Below are positions 25,221 through 36,795 of a DNA stretch of 64,000 nucleotides, piece after piece. Position 1 is the first letter of the stretch. Each line of letters begins with the position of its first letter. The translations under genes and the position numbers were made by a program. Below the pieces are notes generated by a model, which worked only from the letters and a program-made list of their open reading frames with translations, ran no database searches and was not told the origin of the DNA. The DNA is from Lycium barbarum (lineage: Eukaryota; Streptophyta; Magnoliopsida; Solanales; Solanaceae), in contig NC_083338.1 of the NCBI RefSeq assembly GCF_019175385.1, positions 70,130,712-70,194,711 on the forward strand. Reading direction: 5' to 3'.

Positions 25221-25257
25221 CAGTACATATTTCGTACTGACCCCCTCTCTCCGGGGG
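25221..25257 (+). promoter_or_regulatory. Paired hairpins in LTR A
   Basis: Stem 1 is CAGTAC/GTACTG (25221-25239); stem 2 is CCCCC/GGGGG (25241-25257). The 3' LTR copy is at 33304-33340. A CCGCAG that resembles a splice acceptor follows at 25271-25276. Confidence 0.65.
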
Positions 25258-25780
25258 CTGCGTTTTATGCCCGCAGGTGCAGACATCGGTGATCCTCCGC
25301 AGTAGGCTTCACTTCTTGCTTTCCGGAGTACTCTTACTTGGTCCGGAGTCCACTTTTGGTACAGACTCCTCTACTCTGTATATATTTTGTATATTTGACA
25401 GTTTGGGTACGGCGGGGCCCTGTCTCGCCATATGTTATGTTTTGAATTAGTAGAGGCCTGTAGTCATCTTTGTGGGGCGAGGGTCCTATGTGTATGTTGT
25501 CTGATTTTGCTTTCGGGTCCTAAAGCGGTCCGTTTGATATGATGGCCCCAAATGGCCCTTTTGTATATATTTGTATTTTAACCGGCGATGTCTATTCCGC
25601 CGCTTTGTTTGAGTTTGATTTGATATGACCGCTTAAGACAGATTTTCGATATAAATTATGTTTGATATAACTTTTGAAAAATTCTGAAATAAGTTTAGAC
25701 TCGGAAATGAATATGCGATTTGGTCTGGGTACCCAGGTAGGGTGCCAGTCGCGGCCCACGGGGCTGGGTCGTGACAAAAG

Positions 25781-25792
25781 TGGTATCAGAGC
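25781..25792 (+). other. Element A primer-binding site
   Basis: TGGTATCAGAGC is a perfect match to the complement of the initiator Met tRNA 3' end, four bases after the 5' LTR. Confidence 0.95.
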
Positions 25793-25979
25793 GGTTTGTC
25801 CTCGGAATGTCTACAGGCCGTGTCTCGTAGAGTCTTGTTTATCGATGTGTTGTGCACCACGTCTATAAGCGGGAAGCTACAGGGCATTTAGGATGTTACT
25901 TTCTTTGAAATCTTAGATCGTGCGATAGAGCTGTGCTATTAGGATGATTTTGATCTGACTCGCCTTCGTGTTTGCAGTG
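25793..25979 (+). other. Element A gag leader with acceptor-like site
   Basis: The untranslated leader between PBS and gag shares its blocks (GTGTCTCGTAGAGTCTTG, GATCGTGCGATAGAGCT) with the other elements. It ends in a pyrimidine-rich stretch and TTTGCAG at 25971-25977, placing a good 3' splice site two bases before the gag ATG. Splicing is a hypothesis; no transcript data are visible. Confidence 0.5.
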
Positions 25980-28900
25980 ATGCCTCCGAAGAAGGCAACG
26001 GCAGCCCAGAAGGGCAAGGCGAGGATTGGGGAGACTAGCCAGGCACAGCGAGCTACCCGGGCTCGTGTTTATGATTTGCCTGAGGATGTGCCACAGTCTG
26101 AGGGGTCTGCTACACCCCCACTAGTACAGCCTGGAGCAGGACCATCGGCAGCTCCAGAGGTCCGTGTACCCGCACCTGAGACTCCAGCTCCTCAGCCAGG
26201 GGCGGAGGATCGGACCCTGAGAGAGGCTGTGCAGTTGCTGACTACGCTGGTAGCAGGGCAGGCTCGCAGACGCGGGCGGTGGGATGATGATGACGATGAC
26301 AGGCGGGACAGCCTGCGAGTTCGGGAGTTTCTGCTATGTGGCCCTCCAGAGTTTTTCGGGTCCAAGCCCGATGAGGACCCCCATGACTTTATTCGGGGGA
26401 TGCGACGCTCACTGGACCTAGTCAGGGCTTCGGAGACCGAGTCGGTGGAGCTGGCGTCGCACAGGCTTCGAGATGTGGCTACCCACTGGTATGAGACTTG
26501 GGAGCTGTCTAGGGGAGAGGGTGCCCCTCCAGCCACTTGGGATCAGTTTGTGACAGCATTCACCCGCCACTTTTTGCCACCAGAGTTACGGCGGGCACGA
26601 GCTGATCGGTTTTTACGTCTGCAGCAGAGGGGTCGGAGTGTTCGCGAGTATAGCCTTGAGTTTGATTCTCTGGCCCGATATGCACCGGCCGTGGTAGCAG
26701 ATATGTCCGATCGGATGCACCGCTATGTTATGGGATTGGACCGGTATTTGGTAGACAGCTGTATGGCCGTGTCACTGCAGACAGACATGGATATTTCCCG
26801 GCTTCAGGCCTATGCGATGGGTATGGAGGACCGTCGCAGATCTGATCCTGCTGGCAGAGATAGAGACAGGAGGCCGCCCAAGAGGGCTAGATCCGCGGGT
26901 TATTCAGGGGATTCTCGAGGAGGACAGCCTCAGCAGCAGCAGCAGTCTGATAGATATTTTCCTCCTTCCGGCCGGGGTACTCAGTCAGGTAGCCGGAGAT
27001 TCGACAGTACGGGACCGTCTGGGGCCGGTCAGAGCTCCAGAGCGGCAGGATCGCAGGTATCCAGGGGTCCCAGTCAGGCCAGACCACCTAGACCCCATTG
27101 TCCACATTGCGGGAAGTCTCATCCCGGGGAGTGTTACCGAGCGACGGGAGCTTGCTTCTCTTGCGGTGGTCAGGGCCACTTTATGAGAGACTGCCCATTG
27201 GCCAGTGGTTCGGGTAATGCGGCTCAGCAGACAGGGTCAGCCGCCGGTTCTTCCTCTGTTCCATCTGTTGCACGCCCTGGAGGGCGGGGTATTCCAGCAC
27301 CGGCAGGGCGCGGTCGAGGCCGCGGTGGCGCTTCAGGTTCTAGCGGTCCCTCGAACCGCATATATGCTTTGGCCAGCCGCCAGGATCAGGAGGCTTCGCC
27401 AAACGTTGTCACAGGTACATTACTGGTTTTCTCCAGATCTGTATATGCTTTGATTGACCCTGGCTCTACTTTATCATATATTTCCCCGCTCGTTGCTAGT
27501 AAGATTGGGATCGTGTCTGAGCCTATAGAGCCATTCGAGGTAGCTACGCCAGTTGGGGATTTTATTGTAGCGAGGCAGGTCTATAGGGATTGTTCTGTGA
27601 CCATTTATGATCGTAGCACTAAGGCTGATTTGGTAGAGTTAGACATGCTCGAGTTTGACGTCATTATGGGTATGGACTGGTTGTCTTCCTGCTATGCTAA
27701 TGTCGACTGCCAGAAAAAGGTAGCCCGTTTTCAGTTTCCAGGGGAACCAGTCATAGAGTGGTTCGGATCTACTGCATCGCCGAGGGGTAAGTTTATTTCA
27801 TACCTCAAGGCTAAGAAGATGATTCAGAAGGGTTATATCTATCATTTGGTTCGTGTGCATGATACTGCCGCGGAGGTACCTACCCTTCAGTCTGTCCCGG
27901 TCGTCAGTGAGTTTCCAGATGTTTTTCCTGACGAGCTTCCTGGCCTTCCTCCGGAGCGGGAGATTGATTTTTCTATTGAGTTGATGCCGGATACGCAGCC
28001 TATATCTATTCCTCCCTACAGGATGGCACCAGCTGAGTTGAAGGAGTTGAAGGAGCAGCTGAAAGATTTGCTGGATAAGGGTTTTATCAGGCCCAGCACA
28101 TCACCCTGGGGAGCGCCGGTATTGTTTGTCAGAAAGAAGGATGGGTCGTTGCGGATGTGTATTGACTACCGGCAGCTGAATAGGGTGACTATTAAGAATA
28201 AATATCCCCTTCCCCGGATTGATGACTTGTTTGATCAGCTGCAGGGTGCTAGACACTTCTCCAAGATAGATCTGCGCTCAGGCTATCACCAGGTGCGAGT
28301 ACGGGAGTCTGATATCCCGAAGACTGCTTTCAGGACCCGGTACGGGCATTATGAGTTCAGAGTTATGTCTTTCGGGTTGACTAATGCTCCAGCGGTGTTT
28401 ATGGATCTGATGAACCGGGTATTTCGGCCTTTCCTGGACATGTTTGTTATTGTATTTATTGATGATATCCTGATTTACTCGCGATCAGCCGAGGAGCATT
28501 CAGATCACTTGCGGACGGTACTTGGCATTCTCCGTCAGCAGAAGTTATATGCTAAATTCTCTAAATGCGAGTTCTGGTTGACTTCTGTGGCATTCTTGGG
28601 TCATATTGTCGGCGCAGACGGTATTCGGGTCGATACGCAGAAGATTGAGGCTGTGCAGAATTGGCCCAGGCCTACTACACCGACTGAGGTGCGCAGTTTT
28701 CTGGGATTGGCTGGGTATTATCGCAGGTTTGTGGAGGACTTCTCTTCCATTGCAGCACCACTGACGAGGCTTACCCAGAAAGCAGCAAAATTCCAGTGGT
28801 CAGATGCCTGTGAGCGCAGCTTTCAGATGCTGAAGGAGAAATTGATTACAGCGCCAGTTCTGGCTCTTCCAGAGGGGTCTGATGGGTATGTTGTATATTG

Positions 28901-30815
28901 TGACGCCTCTGGTATTGGGATAGGATGTGTATTGATGCAGCACGGTCGAGTTATAGCCTATGCTTCCCGGCAGCTCAGACCGCACGAGAAGAACTATCCC
29001 ACTCATGATCTTGAGTTGGCCGCGGTGATTCATGCTTTGAAGATTTGGCGGCATTATTTATATGGGGTCCACGTTGATATCTATACGGACCATAAGAGTC
29101 TCCAGTATATTTTTAAGCAGAAGGAGCTAAATTTGCGGCAGCGGAGATGGCTTGAGCTACTAAAGGATTATGACGTTGATATTCTGTACCATCCAGGGAA
29201 AGCCAACGTGGTAGCTGATGCGCTTAGCCGCAAGTCCGTAGGAAGTCTGGCTGATGTTCCATCTGATAAGAGAGATCTGGTTCGTGATATTCATCAGTTG
29301 GCCAGCCTCGGAGTTCGTTTGATAGATTCTGGGGATTCTGGGATTTCTGTTCGCCCGATTGCTGAATCATCTATTATTCAGGAGGTAAAGCAGCGCCAGT
29401 TTGAGGATCCTACTTTGATTCAGTACAGGGATGTGGCCCTTAATAAAGCAACGACTCAGTTCGAAATCTCGCCTGAAGGAGTATTATTGTACGACGGCAG
29501 GTTCTGTGTACCGGATGTTGCGGGCTTACGGCGGCAGATTATGGGCGAGGCACATTGTGCCCGGTATTCTGTCCATCCTGGTTCCACCAAGATGTATCGG
29601 GATCTCAGGTGTTTGTATTGGTGGGACGGCATGAAGAAAGACGTTGCCGAGTTTGTCAGTTAATGCCCGAACTGTCAGCAAGTCAAGGTCGAGCACCAGA
29701 AGCCCGGTGGCTTGTTACAGGAGATGGAGATTCCAGCCTGGAAATGGGAGATGATTAATATGGACTTCATTGTTGGGTTGCCGCGTACGCTACGCAGGTA
29801 CGACTCTATTTGGGTTATTGTGGACAGGCTGACGAAATCAGCCCATTTCCTTCCGGTCCGGACTACATATTCGGCTGAGGACTATGCCAGATTATATATC
29901 AGAGAGATAGTCAGACTTCACGGGGTCCCTGTATCTATTATTACTGACCGAGGTGCTCAGTTTACAGCTAATTTCTGGAGGTCATTTCAGGAGGGATTAG
30001 GGACCCAGGTGACCCTCAGTACAGCTTTCCATCCTCAGACCGACGGGCAGGCCGAGCGCACTATCCAGACGCTCGAGGATATGTTACGGGCTTGCGTTAT
30101 TGATTTCAGGGGCAGCTGGGATGATCATTTGCCGCTTATAGAGTTTGCCTACAATAACAGTTATCACTCCAGCATCCAGATGGCCCCGTATGAGGCCCTT
30201 TATGGCAGGAGATGCAGATCTCCTATTGGCTGGTTTGACGTGGGCGAGACTAAGCTGATTGGGCCGGATGTGATCCAGGAGGCTGTAGATAAGGTGAAGC
30301 TTATTCGGGAGCGACTGTTAGCTGCTCAGAGTCGACAAAAAGCGTATGCAGATAGACGACGCCGACCGTTAGAGTTCCAGACTGGTGACTGGGTATTCCT
30401 GAAGGTGTCGCCTATGAAGGGCGTTATGAGGTTCGGCAAGAAGGGTAAGCTGAGTCCGCGGTACATCGGGCCTTACCAGATTGTTCGGAGGATAGGCGCA
30501 GTCGCCTACGAGCTAGACTTGCCATCCGATTTGGAGTCCGTGCACCCGGTGTTTCATGTGTCTATGCTGCGGAAATGTATTGGTGACCCTTCCAGGATAT
30601 TCCCAGTAGATGATCTTCAGGTGACGGAGCAGCTATCTTATGACGAGCAGCCGGTATCTATTCTGGATCGTCAGGTGAGGAGATTGCGCACTAAGGAAGT
30701 TCCTTCTGTTAAGGTTCTGTGGCGCAATAACAACCGGGAAGAGATGACTTGGGAGTTGGAGGATGAGATGAAGAAGAGATTCCCCCATTTATTCCCTACG
30801 CCTCCTGTAATCTAG
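25980..30815 (+). pseudogene. gag-pol: Element A gag-pol polyprotein, one internal stop
   Basis: The start is ATG 25980 ([14 protein letters not shown]); an upstream in-frame GTG is not needed. The frame spans 1611 codons. Domains by residue are Retrotrans_gag-like about 120-240, CCHC knuckle [14 protein letters not shown] at 392-405, and protease DPGST from 493. RT follows from about 645 with FIDD around 828, then RNase H with Asp 975 (YCDASG) and TDHKS near 1037. The integrase has an HHCC finger near 1190-1235 and DDE residues Asp 1262, Asp 1323 and Glu 1359 (35 residues between the last two). A chromodomain-like tail lies at about 1558-1605. An in-frame TAA at 29661-29663 (codon 1228) falls between the His pair and the Cys pair of the finger; element B has a Gln codon there. 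The downstream part is open to 30815. As it stands, integrase core and chromodomain would not be made without readthrough. Confidence 0.95.
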
Positions 30816-30914
30816 ACTTTTGTATTTGTTGTACCAATGAACGGATGGACCATGTGTGCTATTTATATAAAATGGTTTTCCCGTTATGTTTGTGAGCCTT
30901 TATAAGATTTATTT

Positions 30915-30950
30915 AACATTCGGGGACGAATGTTCCTAAGGGGGGGAGAA
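30915..30950 (+). other. Element A pre-LTR stem-loop and polypurine tract
   Basis: AACATTCG-GGGA-CGAATGTT (30915-30934) is a perfect 8-bp stem with a GNRA-type loop. It is followed by CCT and the tract AAGGGGGGGAGAA ending at 30950, directly before the 3' LTR. The tract is the plus-strand primer site of reverse transcription. The stem is conserved in other elements of the window. Confidence 0.88.
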
Positions 30951-33859
30951 TGTTAGGCCCCGTGTTCTCGTACGATTGGAAATCGAGAAATAACTATGAC
31001 TCGGGTATTAGAAGGACCTAATTTAATTTTTGTGAATATGACTATGTTGGTTGTGAAATCTTTAATGCTAAGACCTCGGGGAAGGCCGAGGATAAATTTG
31101 GAATTTCGGAAATTAGTTTCGGGAATTACAAAACGGGACTTTTCTCGAATTGGGCCAAGAAAATGCAATGCAAAATCAAGGCCCAAGATCAAATGGGGGC
31201 CGGCCATAGTGAGGCCCAAATCCATTATTAAAGGGGCATGTGCTATGCACATGACCCCATAAGTGGATATATACTAATAACACTTAGTATTATTCAAGAG
31301 AAAATCATAAAAATCAAGAACACCAAGAAAAGGGGGCATTCGGCCGAATTGAGAGGAGAAGAGAAAGAAAAATCCCATTCTTCCTTGTGATCCAAAAATC
31401 TTGTTCTTCTCATATTTGTGAAGTACTCAAGACGCTCTCCGACGTGGTATAATTGGTTTGGCACAAGGATTCCGTTTGCGACAAGTCGGAAAGTTAGTAA
31501 AAGGTAAGAATCTTGCCCCTCTAATGTTATAGAATTGCTATGAATGTGTTAAGGATTGGAAGTAGACGAGAATCCCGTAATTTGGACATAAATGGAAACG
31601 TGTGGGTGTGTGTGTGTAGTGTGTATGGCCGTGAGCCATAGAGAGGGAAATTGGTTTGAATTGATCTTGTTTAAGTTGGTAGAATGTGTTGTTGTGGCCC
31701 TTATATCGTAAACGATTAATTGGTGAATGAGATTGGCGTTGAAAAAAATGATTTTGAATATTATCGGAAAGTGTATACCTTCGGTATCTTTATGTATATC
31801 AATGTATATCTTGGGTGTTATAGACTTTAGATATGAATCTATATCGATGTTGATGAATTCGGAATGAAACGACGGGAGTTAGAATGTTCGTAGTGCATTT
31901 TAGATGTTTTGAAGAATTTGGGAAAATAATGGATTTTTATGCAATTTCGTGTATGGCATGGTTTGTAATTAGAATGGGATTATATAAGTTTGAATGTGGG
32001 AATGCATACAATTTTGTAGATATAGAATTGGAATTTTGAAAGTTTGAATGGAAGTTGCCAACTTTAGAAATCATGTAGAACTTTAAAGCTAGAATGGTTT
32101 GATTGTTGTTTGGTTTGGTTGTTGATGTGTGGGCTGTTGTGATTGGTTAATTTGAGCCGAGTTATGCCTCGGGGATGTTAGATTTATAGGGGAAATGCTG
32201 CCGAAATTTCGGTAGGCAATTATGGAGTTAAAGGCATTTTTGAGCCTAAGGATCTCATTTGGTAACTTTGACCATTTGCAGATTTTTGACGAAACGGGAC
32301 GGGACTTTTGGAGGAGCTTACGACATCTGTGAGGTATGTGAAGCTTCCCAATTCTTCATTTGGCATATCTTAGGGTGTTAGTTGAATATGAGACCTTCCG
32401 GAGCATTTCTGCTCCTCGAAACCCGATCCACAGAAAAGTTACTATTCATTCAATTCGATTGAAGCCTAAAGGCTCCCTTTTGGCTAGAATGCCATTATTC
32501 GTCCGAAACCTATCGAAATGTGGTCGGGTAACCTAGAAATGATTATGTATGACCCTTGGCATATAACTGCTCGTAAAAATATGTTCGTCACCTCACTTCG
32601 ACTCGAGGTGGGTCCGCTACCCCAAAAATGCCCGATTTGCCCTTCGGGCCACCTTTGAGAATAAAGTCGAAAGTACCACTTCCAATCTTTGGAACATCCT
32701 CCTACGGGGTATGTTTGGACTATTCGATGCGCTAATCTATGCTCCGAATTATATGGACCGTTTTGGAAACGTTTTGCAAAATGAAACTTTATGTCGGCTA
32801 AGTATTCGACTACTTTGTATTCTAAAATGACTTATGAGTTCACTTTGCTTTGAAAGACTATTTTGAAATACGATTTGCATTTGTTTGCTCACGACTCCGC
32901 TCGTGCCTTATTATGACTTCGTTCACCGGTTCCCGGGCCGGTTTTGGTTCGTGCGCTGTATGATAAATTCGGCCGTATGCTGTGTTACGGTTCCCGAGGC
33001 TTCGCCATAGGGCCCGGTACCGTTTGGAGTTATGCTGTGATATGGCTCGGGATGCGATACGCTCACCGATGATTATGATTATGTTCGGGGATGTACGGAG
33101 ATTTGAAACCTTCTGGTGTTATGCTGTGTGTGGCGCCAGCGTCGGAGTGGCGACCACGTTCTTAAGCGTTTGCATGATTTTGTTGCATAAAATATATGTA
33201 TATGATTTCGATACAGATTTTGACATACCAGTTTGTACCCCCTTTGACATTTGATCTGCTTTCGGTTTTGATCCATAATTCTGTACTCCGTGCTTTACAT
33301 ACTCAGTACATATTTCGTACTGACCCCCTCTCTCCGGGGGCTGCGTTTTATGCCCGCAGGTGCAGACATCGGTGATCCTCCGCAGTAGGCTTCACTTCTT
33401 GCTTTCCGGAGTACTCTTACTTGGTCCGGAGTCCACTTTTGGTACAGACTCCTCTACTCTGTATATATTTTGTATATTTGACAGTTTGGGTACGGCGGGG
33501 CCCTGTCTCGCCATATGTTATGTTTTGAATTAGTAGAGGCCTGTAGTCATCTTTGTGGGGCGAGGGTCCTATGTGTATGTTGTCTGATTTTGCTTTCGGG
33601 TCCTAAAGCGGTCCGTTTGATATGATGGCCCCAAATGGCCCTTTTGTATATATTTGTATTTTAACCGGCGATGTCTATTCCGCCGCTTTGTTTGAGTTTG
33701 ATTTGATATGACCGCTTAAGACAGATTTTCGATATAAATTATGTTTGATATAACTTTTGAAAAATTCTGAAATAAGTTTAGACTCGGAAATGAATATGCG
33801 ATTTGGTCTGGGTACCCAGGTAGGGTGCCAGTCGCGGCCCACGGGGCTGGGTCGTGACA
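30951..33859 (+). repeat. Element A 3' LTR (2909 bp)
   Basis: It has the same length as the 5' LTR, and the stretches I compared are identical (offset 8083). It ends at GTGACA, followed by the second GCGTA of the target duplication. Confidence 0.96.
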
Positions 33860-35421
33860 GCGTAAGACGTCTGTAAGGTATGTAAAGCTTCCCGCTTCTT
33901 CGTTTGGCATGTCTTAGTATGCTAGGTGAATATTGGAACCTCCGGAGCATCTCTGCTCCTCGAAACCCGATCCACAGAAAAGTTACTATTCATTCAATTC
34001 AATTGAAGCCTAAGGGCTCTATTTTGGCTAGAATGCCACCAATCGTTCGAAACCTATCGAAATGTGGTCGGGTAACTTAGAAACGATTACGTATGAACTT
34101 TTGGCCCCTAAATGTTCGTAAATTATGTTCGCCACCTCAATTCGACTCGAGGTGGACCCGCTAACCCCAAGACGCCCTATTTGTCTTATTGGGCTGTCCT
34201 TTTGAATAAAGTTTGAAATGATACCTTCGATTTTGGAACTTCCTCCTACGGGACGTGTTTTGAATATTATGATACGCTAAGTTACGTTTTGAGCTATACG
34301 TACTATTTTGGAAACGTTTTGTGAAATGAAACCTTGTATCGACTAAGTATTCGATTATTTTGTATTATGAAATGACTTATGGGATTACTCTGTTTTGAAA
34401 GACTATTTTGAAGTATGATTTGCATTTGTTTGCTCACGACTCCGCTCGTGCCTTATTATGACTTCGTTCACCGGTTCCCGGGCCGGTTATGATTCGTGCG
34501 CCTTACAATAATTCGGCCGTATGCTGTGTTACGATTCCCGAGGCTTCGCCATAAGGCCGGGTTCCGTTTGGAGTTATGCTGTGATATGGCTCGTGATGCG
34601 ATACGCTCACCTATGTTTGTGTTTGTGTTCGGGGATGTACGGAGATTTGAAACTTTCTGGTGTTATGCTGTGTGTGGCGCCAGCGTCGGAGTGGCGACCA
34701 CGTTCTTAAGCGTTTGCATGATTTCGTTTGCATTATGTATACGTATATGACTTTGATACGGATTTTGACATACTGATTTGTACTCCACTTCGTTATCTGA
34801 TTTGCTTTCAGTTTTGATCCATATTTCTGTACTCCGTGCTTTACATACTCAGTACATATTCCGTACTGACCCCCTTTCTTCGGGGGCTGCGTTTCATGCC
34901 CACAGGTACAGACATTGGTGATCCTCCACTGTAGGCTTCATTTTCTGCCATTTTGGAGTACTCCTTCTGATCCGGAGTCCACTTTTGGTACAGACTCCTT
35001 TTGCTATGTATATGCTCTGTATATTTGACGATTTGGGTACGGCGGGGCCCTGTCTCGCCATATGTCTTTGTTTTGAGTTCGTAGAGGCCTGTAGTCATAT
35101 ATGTGGGGCGAGGGTCCTATATACGTTTGTTTGATTTGTTTTCTGGTCTTAAAGCGGTCCGTTTGTTTTGATGGCCCTAAATGGCCCTTATGCTTATGTT
35201 TGCACTTTTGACCGGCGATGTCTATTCCTCCGCCCAGTTTGGATTTGATATGCCATTTTGATTAGTGCGACCGCTTAAGACATATTTTGATATAAATTAT
35301 GTTTGACACGATTTTGCAAAATTCTAAATTAAGTTTGGATTTGGAAATGAATAGGCGATTCGGTCTGGGTACCCAGGTAGGGTGCCAGTCGCGGCCCACG
35401 GGGCTGGGTCGTGACAACGTA

Positions 35422-36068
35422 GGTGTACTAATACGTATGAAAAATGGAAAGTCCTACGAAAGGCAGGTAAGTGCTATGATGATGATATTACTGTCTCCCC
35501 TCCTATGCTATTTCATATGATATCTATTATGCTTCTATATTGATGTTGATCATGCTTTACATACTCAGTACATTCTTCGTACTGACGTCCTTTTGTTTGG
35601 GGATGCTGCGTCATGCCCGCAGGTGCACAGAGAGACAGACTTGATCCATAGCTGCTTGTTCAGAGATTGCATAGCAGAGCTCCATTTCTTTCGGAGCCGT
35701 AGCTTTTGGGTACTTATTCTTTTGTGTATATAATTATGGGCATAGCGGGGTCCTGTCCCGCTCATACGATATGTCATACTCTTAGAGGCTCGTAGTCATG
35801 TGTATGTGGGTAGAGATGTTCGGCCATGTCGGCCCATGTTTTGTATATCTTTTGTTGGCCTCATCGGCCTTGTACTTATGATGTGGCTTAGATGCCTATG
35901 ATATGTTAAATGATGATATTCGTCTAGTGGGATCAATATAGTTAACGATAAAAGAAAAAGCATGAATTGACTTATGGTTCACCTAGATGTTATGTTATGT
36001 ACGATAAGGGGGTGCCCGGGTGGGGTAGCACTGGGTGCTCGTCGCGGCCCCCTAGCCGGGTCGTGACA
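35422..36068 (+). repeat. Element D 3' LTR, fragment 2
   Basis: It resumes exactly at the sequence that follows ACGTA in the 5' LTR (14694 onward) and ends at GGGTCGTGACA. It includes the paired hairpins near 35566-35605. The following CTTAA (36069-36073) is the second copy of the D target duplication. Confidence 0.93.
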
Positions 36069-36073
36069 CTTAA

Positions 36074-36795
36074 TGCCCTTTTATAACTTTATGCACGAAT
36101 TATAGGAAAACATATTTTATATAGAAATATAATGCATTATATACATTTGCCTCTCGGCCATCAAAATAATATTTACATATAACAACATCTTGTGAGACCA
36201 TCTAACCCACATTGCGTATCTACGAGCCTCTACTGACATAGTATACATGTAGACGGAACAAGACTCCGTCATGCCCAAAATATACATATGTACCATAAGG
36301 ATAATCTTGAGCACCTCCGGACACTGGAGTGCTTTCACTCAGCTGAGAGCTCCTAAGAATCTGGATCGAGCTCACCTCTCTGTCTACCTGTGGGCATGAA
36401 CACAGCGTCCAAAGAAAATGGACGTCAGTACGAATATTGTACTGAGTATGAGAGGCAAGAACAATAACAATACATCAAGAGAATAAGAGAAACATCAAGT
36501 ATTGGAGCAAACTGTATCTGAGTGTGAATCATATAGGAAGTAATGCATGCTGACTTACTTTATGCTCATCATCATCTCATGTATGGATAACATGCATATG
36601 TGCAAATAAACGGCCCGACCATATAGGTGCGGTGTGATAATCAATAGTATTAGCCCTCGTCCAGGCCTCCCGCGTCCGGGGTACCATCTCATGCCGCCCA
36701 CTAGTGGTGTCTGCCCATGCCAAAAGGCCATGGTGTATCCGTATAGCTGCCCGCCTTGGCGGTGACTGCCCGACAAACTAGGCGCGGTGTAATAT
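36074..36795 (-). repeat. Element E 5' LTR, fragment 2
   Basis: It continues the E 5' LTR (matching about 2920-3640 of the 3' LTR) until F interrupts at AATAT (36791-36795, repeated at 53322-53326). It contains the paired hairpins near 36394-36433 and the GC-rich hairpin segment. Confidence 0.93.

Larger units (their letters stand above)
22868..25776 (+). repeat. Element A 5' LTR (2909 bp)
   Basis: It runs from TGTTAGGCCCCGTG to GGGTCGTGACA. In order it holds a GGCCGGCC palindrome, the CATGTGC-TAT-GCACATG dyad (23154-23170), TATATA (23185-23190) and an exon-like stretch ending AAAAG|GTAAGAATC at 23420. Next are CCGAAATTTCGG (24118-24129) and TTTGCAG| at 24198 followed by 52 bases and |GTATGTG at 24251. 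The last parts are repeated TATGCTGTG motifs (24890-25045) and the paired hairpins (25221-25257), followed by CCCGCAG. Short open frames in it are not convincing genes. Confidence 0.96.
22868..33859 (+). mobile_element. Element A: full-length young chromovirus retrotransposon
   Basis: This is a 10,992-bp element with two 2909-bp LTRs that show no difference by eye, TG...CA ends and TSD GCGTA (22863-22867 and 33860-33864). It has a perfect PBS, a single gag-pol frame, a polypurine tract and a pre-tract stem-loop. The only visible defect is one in-frame TAA in the integrase finger. It is the innermost and probably youngest insertion of the I > E > D > C > A chain. Confidence 0.97.
21485..35416 (+). 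mobile_element. Element C: solo LTR split by element A
   Basis: Its two fragments, 21485-22867 and 33865-35416, together about 2935 bp, form a single LTR running from TGTTATGTCCCGTG to GGGTCGTGACA. It is flanked by ACGTA duplications and has no internal domain. It belongs to the same superfamily as LTRs A and B but is clearly diverged from them. It carries the dyad CATGTGC-CAT-GCACATG (21776-21792), a TATA-like GGATATATA, and CCGAAATTTCGG (22748-22759). Paired hairpins lie near 34850-34887. Its right fragment begins at the former junction GCGTA, which is the target site of A. Confidence 0.92.
12896..36068 (+). mobile_element. Element D: internally deleted Ty3/gypsy element
   Basis: D runs in plus orientation from TGTTACACCTC to GGGTCGTGACA, with TSD CTTAA. 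It has a 5' LTR at 12896-15342, PBS at 15347, 2.5 kb of non-coding DNA, and an integrase/chromodomain remnant (to 19480). A purine tract precedes a 3' LTR (19689-21484 plus 35422-36068, about 2443 bp) split by C and A. Gag, protease and RT are missing, so it must have been mobilised in trans or deleted after insertion. The solo LTRs G and H belong to the same or a sister family. Confidence 0.93.

Noticed and set aside
29661..29663. Programmed stop readthrough in A
   Set aside because: The related element B has a sense codon there and the stop lies inside a zinc finger, so a mutation is the simpler explanation.
25980..30815. Possible endogenous pararetrovirus or retrovirus with envelope
   Set aside because: Domain order is protease-RT-RNase H-integrase with LTRs and a tRNA primer site, and no envelope or movement protein follows the chromodomain; this is a plant Ty3/gypsy chromovirus.
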